Position numbers and translations under genes: made by a program. Positions 8,228 to 16,852 of a stretch of DNA of 36,817 nucleotides are shown here, piece by piece. Origin of the DNA: Alphaproteobacteria bacterium (GTDB lineage: Bacteria > Pseudomonadota > Alphaproteobacteria > SP197); NCBI GenBank assembly GCA_016869675.1, contig VGDP01000031.1, positions 1 to 36,817 on the forward strand, given 5' to 3'. The notes beneath the pieces are model-generated. The model was given only the letters and a program-made list of their open reading frames with translations, ran no database searches and had not been told where the DNA came from. The number at the start of each line of letters is the position of its first letter. The first letter of the stretch is position 1.

Positions 8228-8977
8228 ATGAGTTTCGCGGGCAAGGCCGCCGTCGTCGCCGGCGCCGGCGGCGGCATGGGGCTGAACATCGCCAATGACC
8301 TGATCGCCGAGGGCTGCAACGTCGCCCTGCTGGACGTGAAGGCCCGACCGGCGGACATCCGCACCGGGCCGGGCCGCTACCGCTACGCCCAGGGCGACGT
8401 GACCCAGGAATCCTTCGTCAAGGCGGCGATCGACAGCGCGACCGCCGCGTTCCGCCGGCTCGACTACCTGGTCAACGCCACCGGCGTGCTGTGGTTCGAC
8501 CGCGACAAGTCGCTGGTCGAGGTGGACATGGAGGTGTGGGACCAGGTGCTGGCGATCAACCTGAAGTCCTTCGCGCTGACCGCGCGCCACGCCATCCCGC
8601 ACATGAAGAAGACGGGTGGCGGCGCCATGGTCCACATCTCGTCGATCCAGGCGCTGCGCGGCGACATCAAGGCGCAGGACGCCTACGGCGCGTCCAAGGG
8701 CGCGATCCTGTCCCTGTCCCGGTCGATCGCGATCCAGTTCGCCAAGGACGGCATCCGTTCGAACGCCATCCTGCCTGGCGCCACGCTGTCGCCCATGCAG
8801 GCGCGCTGGGAAGGCAAGGACGCGCTGAAGGCCCAGATCGCCGACTACATCCCCGTGGGGCGCATCGGCACGACCCAGGATCAGGCCAACGCCGCGCTGT
8901 TCCTGCTGTCCGACAAGGCCTCGTACATCACGGGGACCGAGCTGGTCGTCGACGGCGGCGTCACCGCCCTGCCCTGA
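8228..8977 (+). CDS. Short-chain dehydrogenase/reductase (SDR)
   Basis: A 249-residue classical SDR that would oxidise an alcohol or reduce a carbonyl with NAD(P). The cofactor motif is GAGGGMG (residues 12-18), Asp36 after the second beta strand favours NAD over NADP, NATG sits at 83-86, and the catalytic tetrad is Asn111, Ser139, Tyr153 and Lys157 (YGASK). The ATG at 8228 fits the family N-terminus; the frame is open upstream into the permease gene. It is 20 bases downstream of the permease and one base upstream of the alcohol dehydrogenase. The ending TGTELVVDGGVTA is typical. Substrate not deducible; the context suggests an intermediate of the imported amine. Confidence 0.92.
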   Translation: MSFAGKAAVVAGAGGGMGLNIANDLIAEGCNVALLDVKARPADIRTGPGRYRYAQGDVTQESFVKAAIDSATAAFRRLDYLVNATGVLWFDRDKSLVEVDMEVWDQVLAINLKSFALTARHAIPHMKKTGGGAMVHISSIQALRGDIKAQDAYGASKGAILSLSRSIAIQFAKDGIRSNAILPGATLSPMQARWEGKDALKAQIADYIPVGRIGTTQDQANAALFLLSDKASYITGTELVVDGGVTALP

Positions 8978-8978
8978 C

Positions 8979-10172
8979 ATGAACGACGCAGCCCTGCCCA
9001 AGGCCGACTGGGCGTTTCCGACCCAGGTGCGCTTCGGCGTCGGCCGCATCGCCGAGCTGCCCGCGACGTGCCGGGCGCTGGGGATGCGCCGGCCCCTGCT
9101 GGTCACCGATCAGGGACTCGCCGGCCACGCCATGATCGTCGAGGCGGTGGCGCGCAACGCGGCGGAGGGCCTGCCCACCGCCGTGTTCTCGGGCGTGCGC
9201 CCGAACCCCGTGGCGGCCAACGTGACCCAGGGCCTGGCCGCCTACCGGGCCGGCGGCCACGACGGCGTCATCGCCTTCGGCGGCGGCAGCAGCCTCGATT
9301 CCGGCAAGGCCATCGCCTTCATGACCGCGCAGCGCCATCCCATCGAGGCGCTGACCGTCGCCAGCTTCGTCGAGTTCCGGGAGGCCCAGGCCAAGGTCGT
9401 CACCGAAGGGCTGCCGCCTGTCGTGACGGTGCCGACGACCTCCGGCACCGGATCCGAGATCGGGCGCGCCGCCGCGCTGATCGACGAGACGGCGCGCATC
9501 AAGAAGGGCCTGTTCCACCAGCGCATGATGCCGGCGGTGTGCATCGCCGACCCGGAACTGACCGTGGGGCTGACGCCCGCGCAGACCGCCGCGGTCGGCA
9601 TGGATGCCTTCGTGCACAACTTCGAGGCGTATCTCTGCCCCTTCTACCACCCGTTCGCCGAGGGCGTGGCGCTGGCGGGCCTGCAACTGTGCGACGCGTG
9701 GCTGGCGCGCGCCGTGGCCGACGGCACCGACCTGATGGCGCGCAGCCAGATGATGGCCGCCTCGCTGTCGGGCGCTGTGGCGTTCCAGAAGGGCCTAGGC
9801 GCGGTACACGCGCTGAGCCACCCCCTATCCTCGGTCCTGGGCGCCCATCACGGCCTCGGCAACGCCGTGATGCTGCCCTACGTGGTCGCGTTCAACCGGA
9901 CCGTGATCGGGGACAAGCTCGCGGTCCTCGCCCGGCTTCTGGGCCTCGGCAAACCGGGCTACACCGGGGTGATGGATTGGATCCTGGCCTTGCGCGCGCG
10001 CATCTACATTCCGCACACCGCCGATGCGCTCGGGCTGACCGAGGCCATGGTTCCCGAGCTGGCCGCCATGGCGGCGCGTGATCTGAACGCGCCCGAGAAC
10101 CCGCGCCCGCTTACCGAGGCGGACGCCGCCCGGCTCTACCGCGCCACGCTGACCGGCACCGTCGAAGGCTGA
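8979..10172 (+). CDS. Iron-containing alcohol dehydrogenase
   Basis: A 397-residue group III (Fe-ADH) dehydrogenase. The dinucleotide-binding segment [11 protein letters not shown] spans residues 101-111 and [15 protein letters not shown] residues 151-165. The metal ligands are visible as Asp209 and His213 in [12 protein letters not shown], His281 in HALSHPLS, and His291 (or His290) in GAHHGLGN. Family members act on small alcohols, 4-hydroxybutyrate, propanediol or similar. It begins one base after the SDR stop and is the last gene of the amine operon. Its 3' end overlaps the tail of the receiver-domain remnant on the other strand by 37 bases. Two alcohol-type dehydrogenases in one amine operon suggests a hydroxylated substrate or intermediate. 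Confidence 0.92.
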   Translation: MNDAALPKADWAFPTQVRFGVGRIAELPATCRALGMRRPLLVTDQGLAGHAMIVEAVARNAAEGLPTAVFSGVRPNPVAANVTQGLAAYRAGGHDGVIAFGGGSSLDSGKAIAFMTAQRHPIEALTVASFVEFREAQAKVVTEGLPPVVTVPTTSGTGSEIGRAAALIDETARIKKGLFHQRMMPAVCIADPELTVGLTPAQTAAVGMDAFVHNFEAYLCPFYHPFAEGVALAGLQLCDAWLARAVADGTDLMARSQMMAASLSGAVAFQKGLGAVHALSHPLSSVLGAHHGLGNAVMLPYVVAFNRTVIGDKLAVLARLLGLGKPGYTGVMDWILALRARIYIPHTADALGLTEAMVPELAAMAARDLNAPENPRPLTEADAARLYRATLTGTVEG

Positions 10173-10634
10173 CGGGCACCCGCCGTGCCGCCGGGCGGTC
10201 GCCCGTCGGCGGCGCGTTGGAGCGCGGCGGCCAGGGCGTTGGCGTCGATCGGCTTGGCCACGTGGTCGTCCATGCCCGCCGCGCGGCAGCGCTCGCGATC
10301 GTCGGCCATGGCGTTGGCGGTGACCGCCACGATGGGCAGGTTGGCGTAGCGCCCGCCCAGGGCGCGGATCGCTTGCGTCGCCTCGACGCCATCCATGTCC
10401 GGCATCTGCATGTCCATGAGCACGACGTCGTAGGATTGCCGTTGCACCGCCGCGACCGCCTCGAAGCCGTTCGCGACCATGTCGAAGTCGTGGCCCTGCT
10501 TGGTCAGCAGCGCGCCCATGGGAACCGGTTGACTTCGTTGTCCTCGGCCACCAGGACGCGCAGCCGGCCCGTGGTGGCGGCTGCCATGGCCGGAGCGGTC
10601 GCCTCTGGAGCCGCCGATCGGGTCTCTTCATCAT
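10136..10634 (-). pseudogene. Frameshifted response-regulator receiver domain remnant
   Basis: Two minus-strand frames together encode one receiver domain. The first gives [14 protein letters not shown] (from an ATG at 10587, or further upstream), with the acidic pair of the phosphorylation pocket. The second, open from 10519, gives [15 protein letters not shown], the phosphoacceptor Asp in [17 protein letters not shown], and the conserved Lys in HVAKPID. They join only if one base is missing near 10520. The sequence resembles the C-terminal receiver of a hybrid histidine kinase, but no kinase domain is present upstream because the amidase operon lies there. The longest intact piece is 10136-10519 (127 residues) and could still be translated. 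It overlaps the alcohol dehydrogenase convergently. A sequencing error remains possible. Confidence 0.7.
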
Positions 10635-10695
10635 TAGCTAGCACAGGCGCACCCAAGGAAGGCAAGGGCCGCCGGTTTCCCCGTCGCCAGGGCGT

Positions 10696-10719
10696 GGGGC
10701 GGCCCGGCCGAGCCGCCCC
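10696..10719 (-). terminator. Stem-loop after the amidase gene
   Basis: GGGGCGGC (10696-10703) and GCCGCCCC (10712-10719) form a perfect 8-base stem with an 8-base loop, 15 bases past the amidase stop codon on the minus strand. No T-run follows, so it may be a 3' stabiliser or a Rho-dependent end rather than a classical intrinsic terminator. Its sequence resembles the stem-loop at 15565-15591. Confidence 0.45.
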
Positions 10720-10733
10720 GATCTTGCCACGTC

Positions 10734-12251
10734 CTACATTTTCTGCCAGTCGCCGAGTTTCTCAAACGCCGCGCCAGCGCGAATGACCGTCGGTTCGTCG
10801 TAGCTCTTGCCGATCAGCATGAGACCGATGGGCAGACCGCCCTCCTTGCCGCAGGGCACGGTCAGCGCCGGGTGGCCGGTGATGTCGAATGGCGCGGTAT
10901 TCCCGACCATGTTCAGCGCCAGCCCGACGAAGTCCTCACGCGATGCGTCCGCCGGCGGCAGCGCGGTCGCCCGGAAGGGAAGCGTGGGCATGGCAAGGAC
11001 ATCGTACTTCGCCAGCACGGCGTCATAGGCAGCGCGCGCCAGACGCCGCTGGTTCTGCGCCTTGGCATGATAGCGGCCGTGATAATATCGGCGCATGTAC
11101 TCGCCCATAAACATGACCAGTTTCACGGTCTCCGACATGTCGTTGGGCCGCGAATGCCATCCTCGCGCATAGGCGTCGAGCAGGCTGGTGCTGTAGTGTC
11201 CTTGCCAGCTCGTGCCCATGCCGTTGCCCTTGATCATGACCTCCGTCGCGCCTTCGACGATGACGGCGGTCCAGATGTGATAGGCATCGATGTGCATCGG
11301 GATCGACACCTCGTCCACGGTGGCGCCCGCTGATTTATACCTTTTCAATGCCGCCTGGACCTTTCGGTCGGTGACCGCCTCGCTTTCCGGGCGGCCGAAC
11401 CCTTCCTTGACGACCGCGATCTTGAGGCCCTTGGCGCTTCCCTTGAGCGCGCCCATGTAATCGCCGCCTTTCACGCCGACTTGGCGTGGGTCGAGGCCGT
11501 CGGGCCCGGCAATGGCCGTCAGCAGCCGAGCCACGTCCTCCATGCTGGCCCCCATGGGGCCGCAATGATCGACGCTTGGCTCGATCGGCATGGCGCCGGT
11601 GTAAGGCACGAGACCGTGGGTCTGCTTGAGGCCATAGATGCCGCACCAGCTCGACGGCATGCGGATCGAGCCGCCCTGATCGCCGCCGAGCGCCATTGGC
11701 ACCTCGCCCGCGGCGACAACGGCGCCGCTGCCCGATGACGAGCCGCCCGCCGAATGGGTGGGTTTGCGCGGATTCTTCACCGGCATGGGTTTGCTGGTAT
11801 GACTGCCGCCCGAAAAGCACAGATCTTCGCAGACCGTCTTGCCGACGATCGTGCCGCCGGCGTCGAGAATGCGGGTAACGACGGTGGCGTCCTCCTCGGG
11901 CACATAGCCTTGGAGCACGCGGCTGCCATTGGCCATGGGCAGGCCGGCTACGCAGATGTTGTCTTTGATGGCGACCTTCTTGCCGGCGAGAATGCCTTTC
12001 TTCCTGCCCTCGATCACGGCGCGCCAGGCCCAGGCGTTGTACTTGTTCTCCTCGGGATTGGGCGGCTCGCCGGCGGTGCGCGGATAGTTCACCGGCAGGC
12101 GCGGCTCGGGAATCTCGTCGACGCGGTCGTAGGATTGTTTCAGGCCCTTCAGCAATCCGGCGAAGGACTGGGCGTCGGCCTCGGTCAGCTCGATTCCGAA
12201 ATCCGCGGCGATATTCATGACTTGATCGGCGCTTGGCGCTTGGATTGGCAT
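10734..12251 (-). CDS. Amidase (amidase-signature family)
   Basis: A 505-residue amide hydrolase that converts amides to the acid and ammonia. The Ser-cisSer-Lys triad is readable: Lys96 in VAIKDN, Ser171 in AGGSSSGSG, and nucleophile Ser195 in GGDQGGSIRMP. This numbering is the same as described for the nitrile-hydratase-linked amidase of Rhodococcus sp. N-771, which supports an aliphatic or aromatic amide hydrolase rather than a GatA subunit; no GatB or GatC is nearby. The ATG at 12251 follows AGGGAGGA. It is the last gene of an ABC operon of urea/amide type, 22 bases after the ATPase, so it probably hydrolyses the imported amide to release ammonia in the cytoplasm. Confidence 0.93.
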   Translation of the reverse strand: MPIQAPSADQVMNIAADFGIELTEADAQSFAGLLKGLKQSYDRVDEIPEPRLPVNYPRTAGEPPNPEENKYNAWAWRAVIEGRKKGILAGKKVAIKDNICVAGLPMANGSRVLQGYVPEEDATVVTRILDAGGTIVGKTVCEDLCFSGGSHTSKPMPVKNPRKPTHSAGGSSSGSGAVVAAGEVPMALGGDQGGSIRMPSSWCGIYGLKQTHGLVPYTGAMPIEPSVDHCGPMGASMEDVARLLTAIAGPDGLDPRQVGVKGGDYMGALKGSAKGLKIAVVKEGFGRPESEAVTDRKVQAALKRYKSAGATVDEVSIPMHIDAYHIWTAVIVEGATEVMIKGNGMGTSWQGHYSTSLLDAYARGWHSRPNDMSETVKLVMFMGEYMRRYYHGRYHAKAQNQRRLARAAYDAVLAKYDVLAMPTLPFRATALPPADASREDFVGLALNMVGNTAPFDITGHPALTVPCGKEGGLPIGLMLIGKSYDEPTVIRAGAAFEKLGDWQKM

Positions 12252-12273
12252 GGATTCCTCCCTTGGCGCGATT

Positions 12274-12975
12274 TCAGATGGCGAGATATTCCTTCATCAC
12301 TTCGCTGCGCGACACCTCGTCGCGCGATCCCTGGGCAACGATCCGCCCCTTCTCAAGGATAATGCACCGGTCCGTCATTCCAAACACCATCGGCACGTTC
12401 TGCTCGACGATGATGATGGTGAGGCCGGCCTGCCGGTTGATCGCGGTGACGATGGCGGCGATCTGCTGGACCAGGACCGGCATGATGCCTTCCGACGGCT
12501 CGTCCAGGAGCATGACCTTGGGATCGGTCATGAGCGCGCGGCCGATCGCCAACATCTGCTGCTCGCCGCCGCTCAAGGTTCCCGCGGCCTGGGCGAGGCG
12601 TTCGCCCAGCCGCGGAAAGTAGCCGAGCACTTCGTCGGTTCGGTCGCGCCGCGCGCTCGCGCCGGCGACGCGGCCCATCGTCAGATTCTCGCGGACGCTG
12701 AGCCGTGGGAAGATCCCGCGACCCTGCACCACCGTGGCGACGCCGCGGCGCGCGCGCTCATGCGGCGCAAGATCGGTGATATTCTCCCCGCCCAGAGTGA
12801 TGGTGCCGGTGGTGGGCTCGATCAAACCGGCAAGGCAGCGGATGAGAGTCGTCTTACCCATGCCATTGCGGCCGAGCACCCCAAGAATCTCGCCCTCGGC
12901 CAAGGCCAGGCTCACGTTCCGTAGCACCGTGACGCCGCCGTAGCCGGCCGAGACATCGGTGATCACCAAGGCCAT
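12274..12975 (-). CDS. ABC transporter ATP-binding protein, UrtE/LivF type
   Basis: A 233-residue cytoplasmic ATPase of the branched-chain amino acid/urea/amide importer class. Walker A is GRNGMGKTT, the signature LSGGEQQMLAIGRAL, and Walker B VMLLDEPSEGI. The segment SEGIMPVLVQQI after Walker B is typical of the UrtE/LivF subunit. Its ATG (12975-12973) overlaps the stop of the other ATPase in a TGATG junction, indicating translational coupling. Confidence 0.92.
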   Translation of the reverse strand: MALVITDVSAGYGGVTVLRNVSLALAEGEILGVLGRNGMGKTTLIRCLAGLIEPTTGTITLGGENITDLAPHERARRGVATVVQGRGIFPRLSVRENLTMGRVAGASARRDRTDEVLGYFPRLGERLAQAAGTLSGGEQQMLAIGRALMTDPKVMLLDEPSEGIMPVLVQQIAAIVTAINRQAGLTIIIVEQNVPMVFGMTDRCIILEKGRIVAQGSRDEVSRSEVMKEYLAI

Positions 12976-13694
12976 CAGGCGTTTCCCAGATAGACGCTGC
13001 GCACCTGCTCGTTGCGCTCAATGTCGGCGAACGAGCCCTCGACGAGCACGCGCCCGAGATGCAAGACGGTGACCGGCGCCTTCAAGTCGCGGATGAAGTT
13101 GATGTCGTGCTCGATGATGATCGCGGATAGCTCGAGCTCGCGAACGAGTCGGCGGAGGAGCTCGCCCGTCGAATGCGTCTCCTCCGCGGTCATGCCGGCG
13201 GTCGGCTCATCGAGCAAGAGAAGCTGTGCCTCGCCCGCCAGCAGGATCCCGATTTCGAGCCACTGGCGTTGTCCATGTGCGAGCGCGCCCACCATTCGGT
13301 CGGATTGCTCGGCGAGGCGCACCAGGTCGAGCGTCCGCATGATCCTGGCATGCCGGCCGCGCGAGGGCGTGGGTGTCGCCAGCACCGCCAGTTCGATGTT
13401 CTCGTAGACGCTCAAATTGTCGAACACCGTCGGCGTCTGGAACTTCCGGCCGATGCCGATTCGCGCCCGGAGGTGCACCGGAAGCTTGGTGATATCGCGA
13501 CTCTTGAACAGGATGCGCCCGGAGGTGGGGACCACATGCCCCGAGATCATGCTGATGAAAGTCGTCTTGCCGGCGCCGTTGGGCCCGATGATGCAGCGCA
13601 ATTCGCCCGCGGCCAGGGCGAAGGACACGTCGTTGTTGGCGACGAGGCCGCGAAAGCGCTTGGTGAGGCCTTCAATGACCAGCAGCTCGGCCAT
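12975..13694 (-). CDS. ABC transporter ATP-binding protein, UrtD/LivG type
   Basis: A 239-residue ATPase, the partner of the LivF-type subunit. Walker A is GPNGAGKTT. The signature region reads LAHGQRQWLEIGILL rather than LSGGQ; this HGQ-QWLEIG form is characteristic of UrtD, the urea/amide branch, and separates it from LivG of amino acid importers. Walker B is LLLLDEPTAGM. The start at 13694 overlaps the end of the permease gene by 23 bases. Confidence 0.92.
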   Translation of the reverse strand: MAELLVIEGLTKRFRGLVANNDVSFALAAGELRCIIGPNGAGKTTFISMISGHVVPTSGRILFKSRDITKLPVHLRARIGIGRKFQTPTVFDNLSVYENIELAVLATPTPSRGRHARIMRTLDLVRLAEQSDRMVGALAHGQRQWLEIGILLAGEAQLLLLDEPTAGMTAEETHSTGELLRRLVRELELSAIIIEHDINFIRDLKAPVTVLHLGRVLVEGSFADIERNEQVRSVYLGNA

Positions 13695-14697
13695 GGGCCC
13701 CCTTCCCGGCCAGCTTTTCGACCAGCCCCGCCAAACCGCCGCGGAACAGCACGATCACGGCGATGAAGATCAGGCCCATGACAAGGGGCCAGTAGTTCTG
13801 GATCTCCTCGATGCTCGAAAGATAGTTGGAGAGCGAGGCGACGACGATGGCGCCGACAAACGATCCGAGCAGGGAATGGCGGCCGCCGATGGCGACCCAG
13901 ATGACGACCTGGGTCGAGAACAGGACGCCGGCATTCACCGGATGGGCGAACTGCGCGTGCGTCGCATAGAACGATCCGGCGACACCGGCCAGGAGACCCG
14001 ACAATCCGAAGACCAGCGTCTTGTACATCGGCACGTTGAAGCCGAGCGCCGTCATTCGGTCCTCGTTCTCGCGGATGCCGACGACGATCTTTCCGAAGCG
14101 TCCCCGCATCAGCGCCGTGGCGATGACGTAGACCGGCACGACAACGGCCAAGACGACGTAATAGATCGGCGCGTCGTCGAAGAGCGAGAGTTCAAGCCAC
14201 GACCCCAAGGTCACCGTCATGCGGTCCACGTAAAGGCCGTTCCAACCGCCGGTGATGTCCGAGAAGCTCTTGACCGTCTGTTCCACGACGATGGAAAGCG
14301 CCAGCGTCGCCACCACAAAATAGGCGGCGCGCACGCCGGCGCTGAAGAGGAAATAACCGATCAGCAAGGCCGTCACGCCGCCGCCGACGGTGCCGACCAG
14401 GATGCCGACATAGGCGCTGTTGATCGCCATTCCGGTAAGATGCTTCATTACCAGGCCCATGGCGTAGGCGCCGATCGCGAAGAACGCCGCCTGGCCGAAG
14501 CTGACGATGCCGCCATGGCCCCAAAGCAGCGCCAGCGACATGGCAAGAACGCCGAGAAGCATGTACTGCGGCAATATGTAGACGACGTAACCCGAGGTCG
14601 CGAGCGGAATTGCCGCCAGCAGGAGAAAGACGGCCAGCGCCGCCACATCCTCGCGCCGGAACACGCCGCGCCGCGCCGGTTGAATTTCGGCCGTCAT
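13672..14697 (-). CDS. ABC transporter permease, UrtC/LivM type
   Basis: A 341-residue inner-membrane permease with eight to ten hydrophobic helices starting at about residue 18. The pattern ALLWGHGGIVSFGQAAFFAIGAYAMG and, later, GENEDR-like RENEDRMTALGFN is typical of LivM/UrtC permeases (key residues: the GxxSFGQ turn and the ENEDR coupling segment). Its ATG overlaps the stop of the LivH-type permease in an ATGA junction. It would pair with that protein to form the channel. Confidence 0.92.
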   Translation of the reverse strand: MTAEIQPARRGVFRREDVAALAVFLLLAAIPLATSGYVVYILPQYMLLGVLAMSLALLWGHGGIVSFGQAAFFAIGAYAMGLVMKHLTGMAINSAYVGILVGTVGGGVTALLIGYFLFSAGVRAAYFVVATLALSIVVEQTVKSFSDITGGWNGLYVDRMTVTLGSWLELSLFDDAPIYYVVLAVVVPVYVIATALMRGRFGKIVVGIRENEDRMTALGFNVPMYKTLVFGLSGLLAGVAGSFYATHAQFAHPVNAGVLFSTQVVIWVAIGGRHSLLGSFVGAIVVASLSNYLSSIEEIQNYWPLVMGLIFIAVIVLFRGGLAGLVEKLAGKGAHGRAAGH

Positions 14698-15551
14698 CGT
14701 CCGCTGAACACGCCCTGCGGCCGGAAGCGCAGCACGATCACGGCGATGAAGAAGACGGCGATTTGGGCGATGACCTGATCGGAAAAGAGCGCCAGAACCG
14801 TTTCGAGCCCGCCGATGGCGAAGCTACCGAATAGCGTGCCGGCCAGCAACTGACCGATGCCGCCGATGGTGACGACGAAGAACGAGCGCACCAGGAACAT
14901 GTCGCCCATATAGGGCTGCACCGCGAACATCGGCGCGATCACGCCGCCGGCAAGGCCGGCCATGGCGGCGCCGAATCCGAACACCAGCTTGTACATCGCG
15001 GCGACGTTGAGGCCGAGCAGACCCGCCATCTCGCGATTCTGGGTCATGGCCCGAACCCTTACGCCGAGCGTGGTCTTGAAGAAGACCAGCGCCGTGCCGG
15101 CGACGACCGCGAGCGCCAGCAGGGCGACAACGGTCTTGTAGGTGGGAACCTGATAGATGCCGAGATTGACAGGATCGCCGCCGATCGGATCGGCGACGTT
15201 ACGAAAATCGGTGCCAAACACGATCTTGATGACCTCGGTCGTCACCAGGAAGAACGCCCACGTCAGCAACAACGTATCGAAGGGCCGACCATAGAAATGA
15301 CGTATCAGCAGGTGCTCGAAGGCGAGGCCGACGAGACCGACGGCCAGGGCGCTCAACAGCACCGTGGGAACGAAGGGGACGCCTTGATCGAGGAGCCACC
15401 AGGTGAAGTACGCCCCCAGCGTCAACATGGCCCCATGGCCCATGTTGATGACGCCCGTGAGACCATAGATGATCGCGAGCCCGAACGCGGCGAACGCCAG
15501 CACGAGCGTGATCAGCACGGTGTCGGCGAGGACGGAGACCAGAATTTCCAT
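14694..15551 (-). CDS. ABC transporter permease, UrtB/LivH type
   Basis: A 285-residue permease with about eight transmembrane helices. The segment GLAIIYGLTGVINMGHGAM near residues 24-42 and VRAMTQNREMAGLLGLN in the middle (the cytoplasmic coupling loop) identify the LivH/UrtB family. It lacks the long periplasmic N-terminal extension found in cyanobacterial and some proteobacterial UrtB proteins. It is separated from the binding-protein gene by 50 bases that hold a perfect stem-loop. Confidence 0.92.
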   Translation of the reverse strand: MEILVSVLADTVLITLVLAFAAFGLAIIYGLTGVINMGHGAMLTLGAYFTWWLLDQGVPFVPTVLLSALAVGLVGLAFEHLLIRHFYGRPFDTLLLTWAFFLVTTEVIKIVFGTDFRNVADPIGGDPVNLGIYQVPTYKTVVALLALAVVAGTALVFFKTTLGVRVRAMTQNREMAGLLGLNVAAMYKLVFGFGAAMAGLAGGVIAPMFAVQPYMGDMFLVRSFFVVTIGGIGQLLAGTLFGSFAIGGLETVLALFSDQVIAQIAVFFIAVIVLRFRPQGVFSGR

Positions 15552-15564
15552 GGCCGAGAATCGT

Positions 15565-15591
15565 GGGGGCGGCCCGAGCGAGGCCGCCCCC
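15565..15591 (-). other. Intercistronic stem-loop after amide-binding-protein gene
   Basis: GGGGGCGGCC (15565-15574) pairs perfectly with GGCCGCCCCC (15582-15591) around a 7-base loop. It lies between the binding-protein stop and the first permease start and has no T-run. The likely role is to stabilise the abundant binding-protein message or to lower permease expression. Confidence 0.6.
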
Positions 15592-15601
15592 TAGAGTCAC
15601 C

Positions 15602-16852
15602 TCATAGCGGCAGGTCGCAGCGGGCGTCCTTGGGCTCGACGGAAGGCACGGTCATCACTTCCTCGAACATGTCGTTGACGCTGGTCCAACCGGCGCGGAC
15701 CTTCATCAGATAGGACGGCACGACGATCTGATTGTCGAGACCGCGCATCTTCACCGGGCCTTGCGGCGCGTCGGCGAACTCCAACTCCTTCAACGCCTCG
15801 CGGATGGCCGCCGTTTCGACCTTGCCGGCCTTGGCGATGGCGAGGGCGCCCATATGGGCGGCGTTGTACATGCCCACGCCCACCGTGTTCATGAGCGCGT
15901 CGGCACCGTACTTCGCCTGATAGCGCTGCAGGAACGCCTTGTTGTTCGGGTGGCTGATGGTCATGAAGTAGTCGAAGCTGACGAAGTGGCCGGCCGACAC
16001 CTCGGGCCCGAGGCCGGAGGTCACGACTTCCTCGTCATCCACCGTCCAGTACGTAAAGTCCTTGTTCATGCCGGCGGCATGGAATTGCTGCGCGAAGTTC
16101 ACCGTGTCGCTACCAGTCAGCGAGTGGAAAATGATGTCGGGCTTTTTCTCGCGGATGTCGCGCAGGACCGATTCGTATTGCGGGGTGTTGAAGGGGATGT
16201 AGACCTCGGCCACCGTTTCGCCGCCCAATTCCGCCAACTTCTCCTTGGTGAACAGATTGGTGACCTTGGGCCAAGCATAGTCGGAACCGATCATATAGAA
16301 CTTGTTGCCGTGGTTCTTGACCATGTATTCCATGAACGGCCACACCTGCTGGGTGGGCTCGGGGCCGAACATGAAGATGTTCTTGTTGCACACGCCCGGA
16401 TAATAGTCCTTGATCTGGCCTTCGTACCATGTCGGGTAGAGCAGAAGCTTGTCCGCGGCCTTCACCACCGGTCCGGCGGCATTGCGGTCGGCGCTCGAGA
16501 ACGTGCCGGCGAGAAGATCGACCTTCTCCTGGCGGATCAGGCGATTGGCGTGTTCCACGACCAGTCGCTGGTCGGTCTGGTAGTCGGCCAGAACCATTTC
16601 AATCGGCCGGCCAAGCACGCCGCCCGCGGCGTTGATCTCCTCGACCGCCAACTCGAAGCCGCGCGAGTGGGCGGCGCCATAAACCGTCCAGGCACCGGTC
16701 ACCGGCGAGAGCACGCCGATGCGGATGGGGTCGGCGGCCGCCAGCTTGCGGACCACAAACGGCGAGGCGATGGTGGCGACGCCCGCGGCCGCCATGCCCT
16801 TCAAGACGGCGCGACGGGACGAGCCCCGGCGACTATTCACATGCTGAGTCAT
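15602..16852 (-). CDS. ABC transporter substrate-binding protein, urea/short-chain amide (UrtA/AmiC-like) type
   Basis: A 416-residue periplasmic binding protein (Peripla_BP type I, two-lobed). A Tat-type signal has SSRRAVLKG (Arg13, Arg14), a hydrophobic core, and probable cleavage near LAAADP at residue 40. The mature start IRIGVLSPVTGAWTVYG and the segment LLLYPTWYEG are typical of the UrtA/FmdD/AmiC branch that binds urea or short amides, rather than of leucine-binding proteins. GGAGGA lies eight bases before the ATG. It is the first gene of a six-gene minus-strand operon ending in an amidase, which favours an amide over urea as the ligand; no urease genes are in the window. Confidence 0.92.
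   Translation of the reverse strand: MTQHVNSRRGSSRRAVLKGMAAAGVATIASPFVVRKLAAADPIRIGVLSPVTGAWTVYGAAHSRGFELAVEEINAAGGVLGRPIEMVLADYQTDQRLVVEHANRLIRQEKVDLLAGTFSSADRNAAGPVVKAADKLLLYPTWYEGQIKDYYPGVCNKNIFMFGPEPTQQVWPFMEYMVKNHGNKFYMIGSDYAWPKVTNLFTKEKLAELGGETVAEVYIPFNTPQYESVLRDIREKKPDIIFHSLTGSDTVNFAQQFHAAGMNKDFTYWTVDDEEVVTSGLGPEVSAGHFVSFDYFMTISHPNNKAFLQRYQAKYGADALMNTVGVGMYNAAHMGALAIAKAGKVETAAIREALKELEFADAPQGPVKMRGLDNQIVVPSYLMKVRAGWTSVNDMFEEVMTVPSVEPKDARCDLPL

Noticed and set aside
10640-10740. Possible attachment-site repeat of the tRNA-Leu 3' end
   Set aside because: No convincing copy of the tRNA 3' sequence could be found near this boundary.
12734-14778. Plus-strand frames opposite the amide transporter genes, including one of 453 residues
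   Set aside because: Antisense to ATPase and permease genes with intact motifs; repetitive Asp/Arg/His composition.
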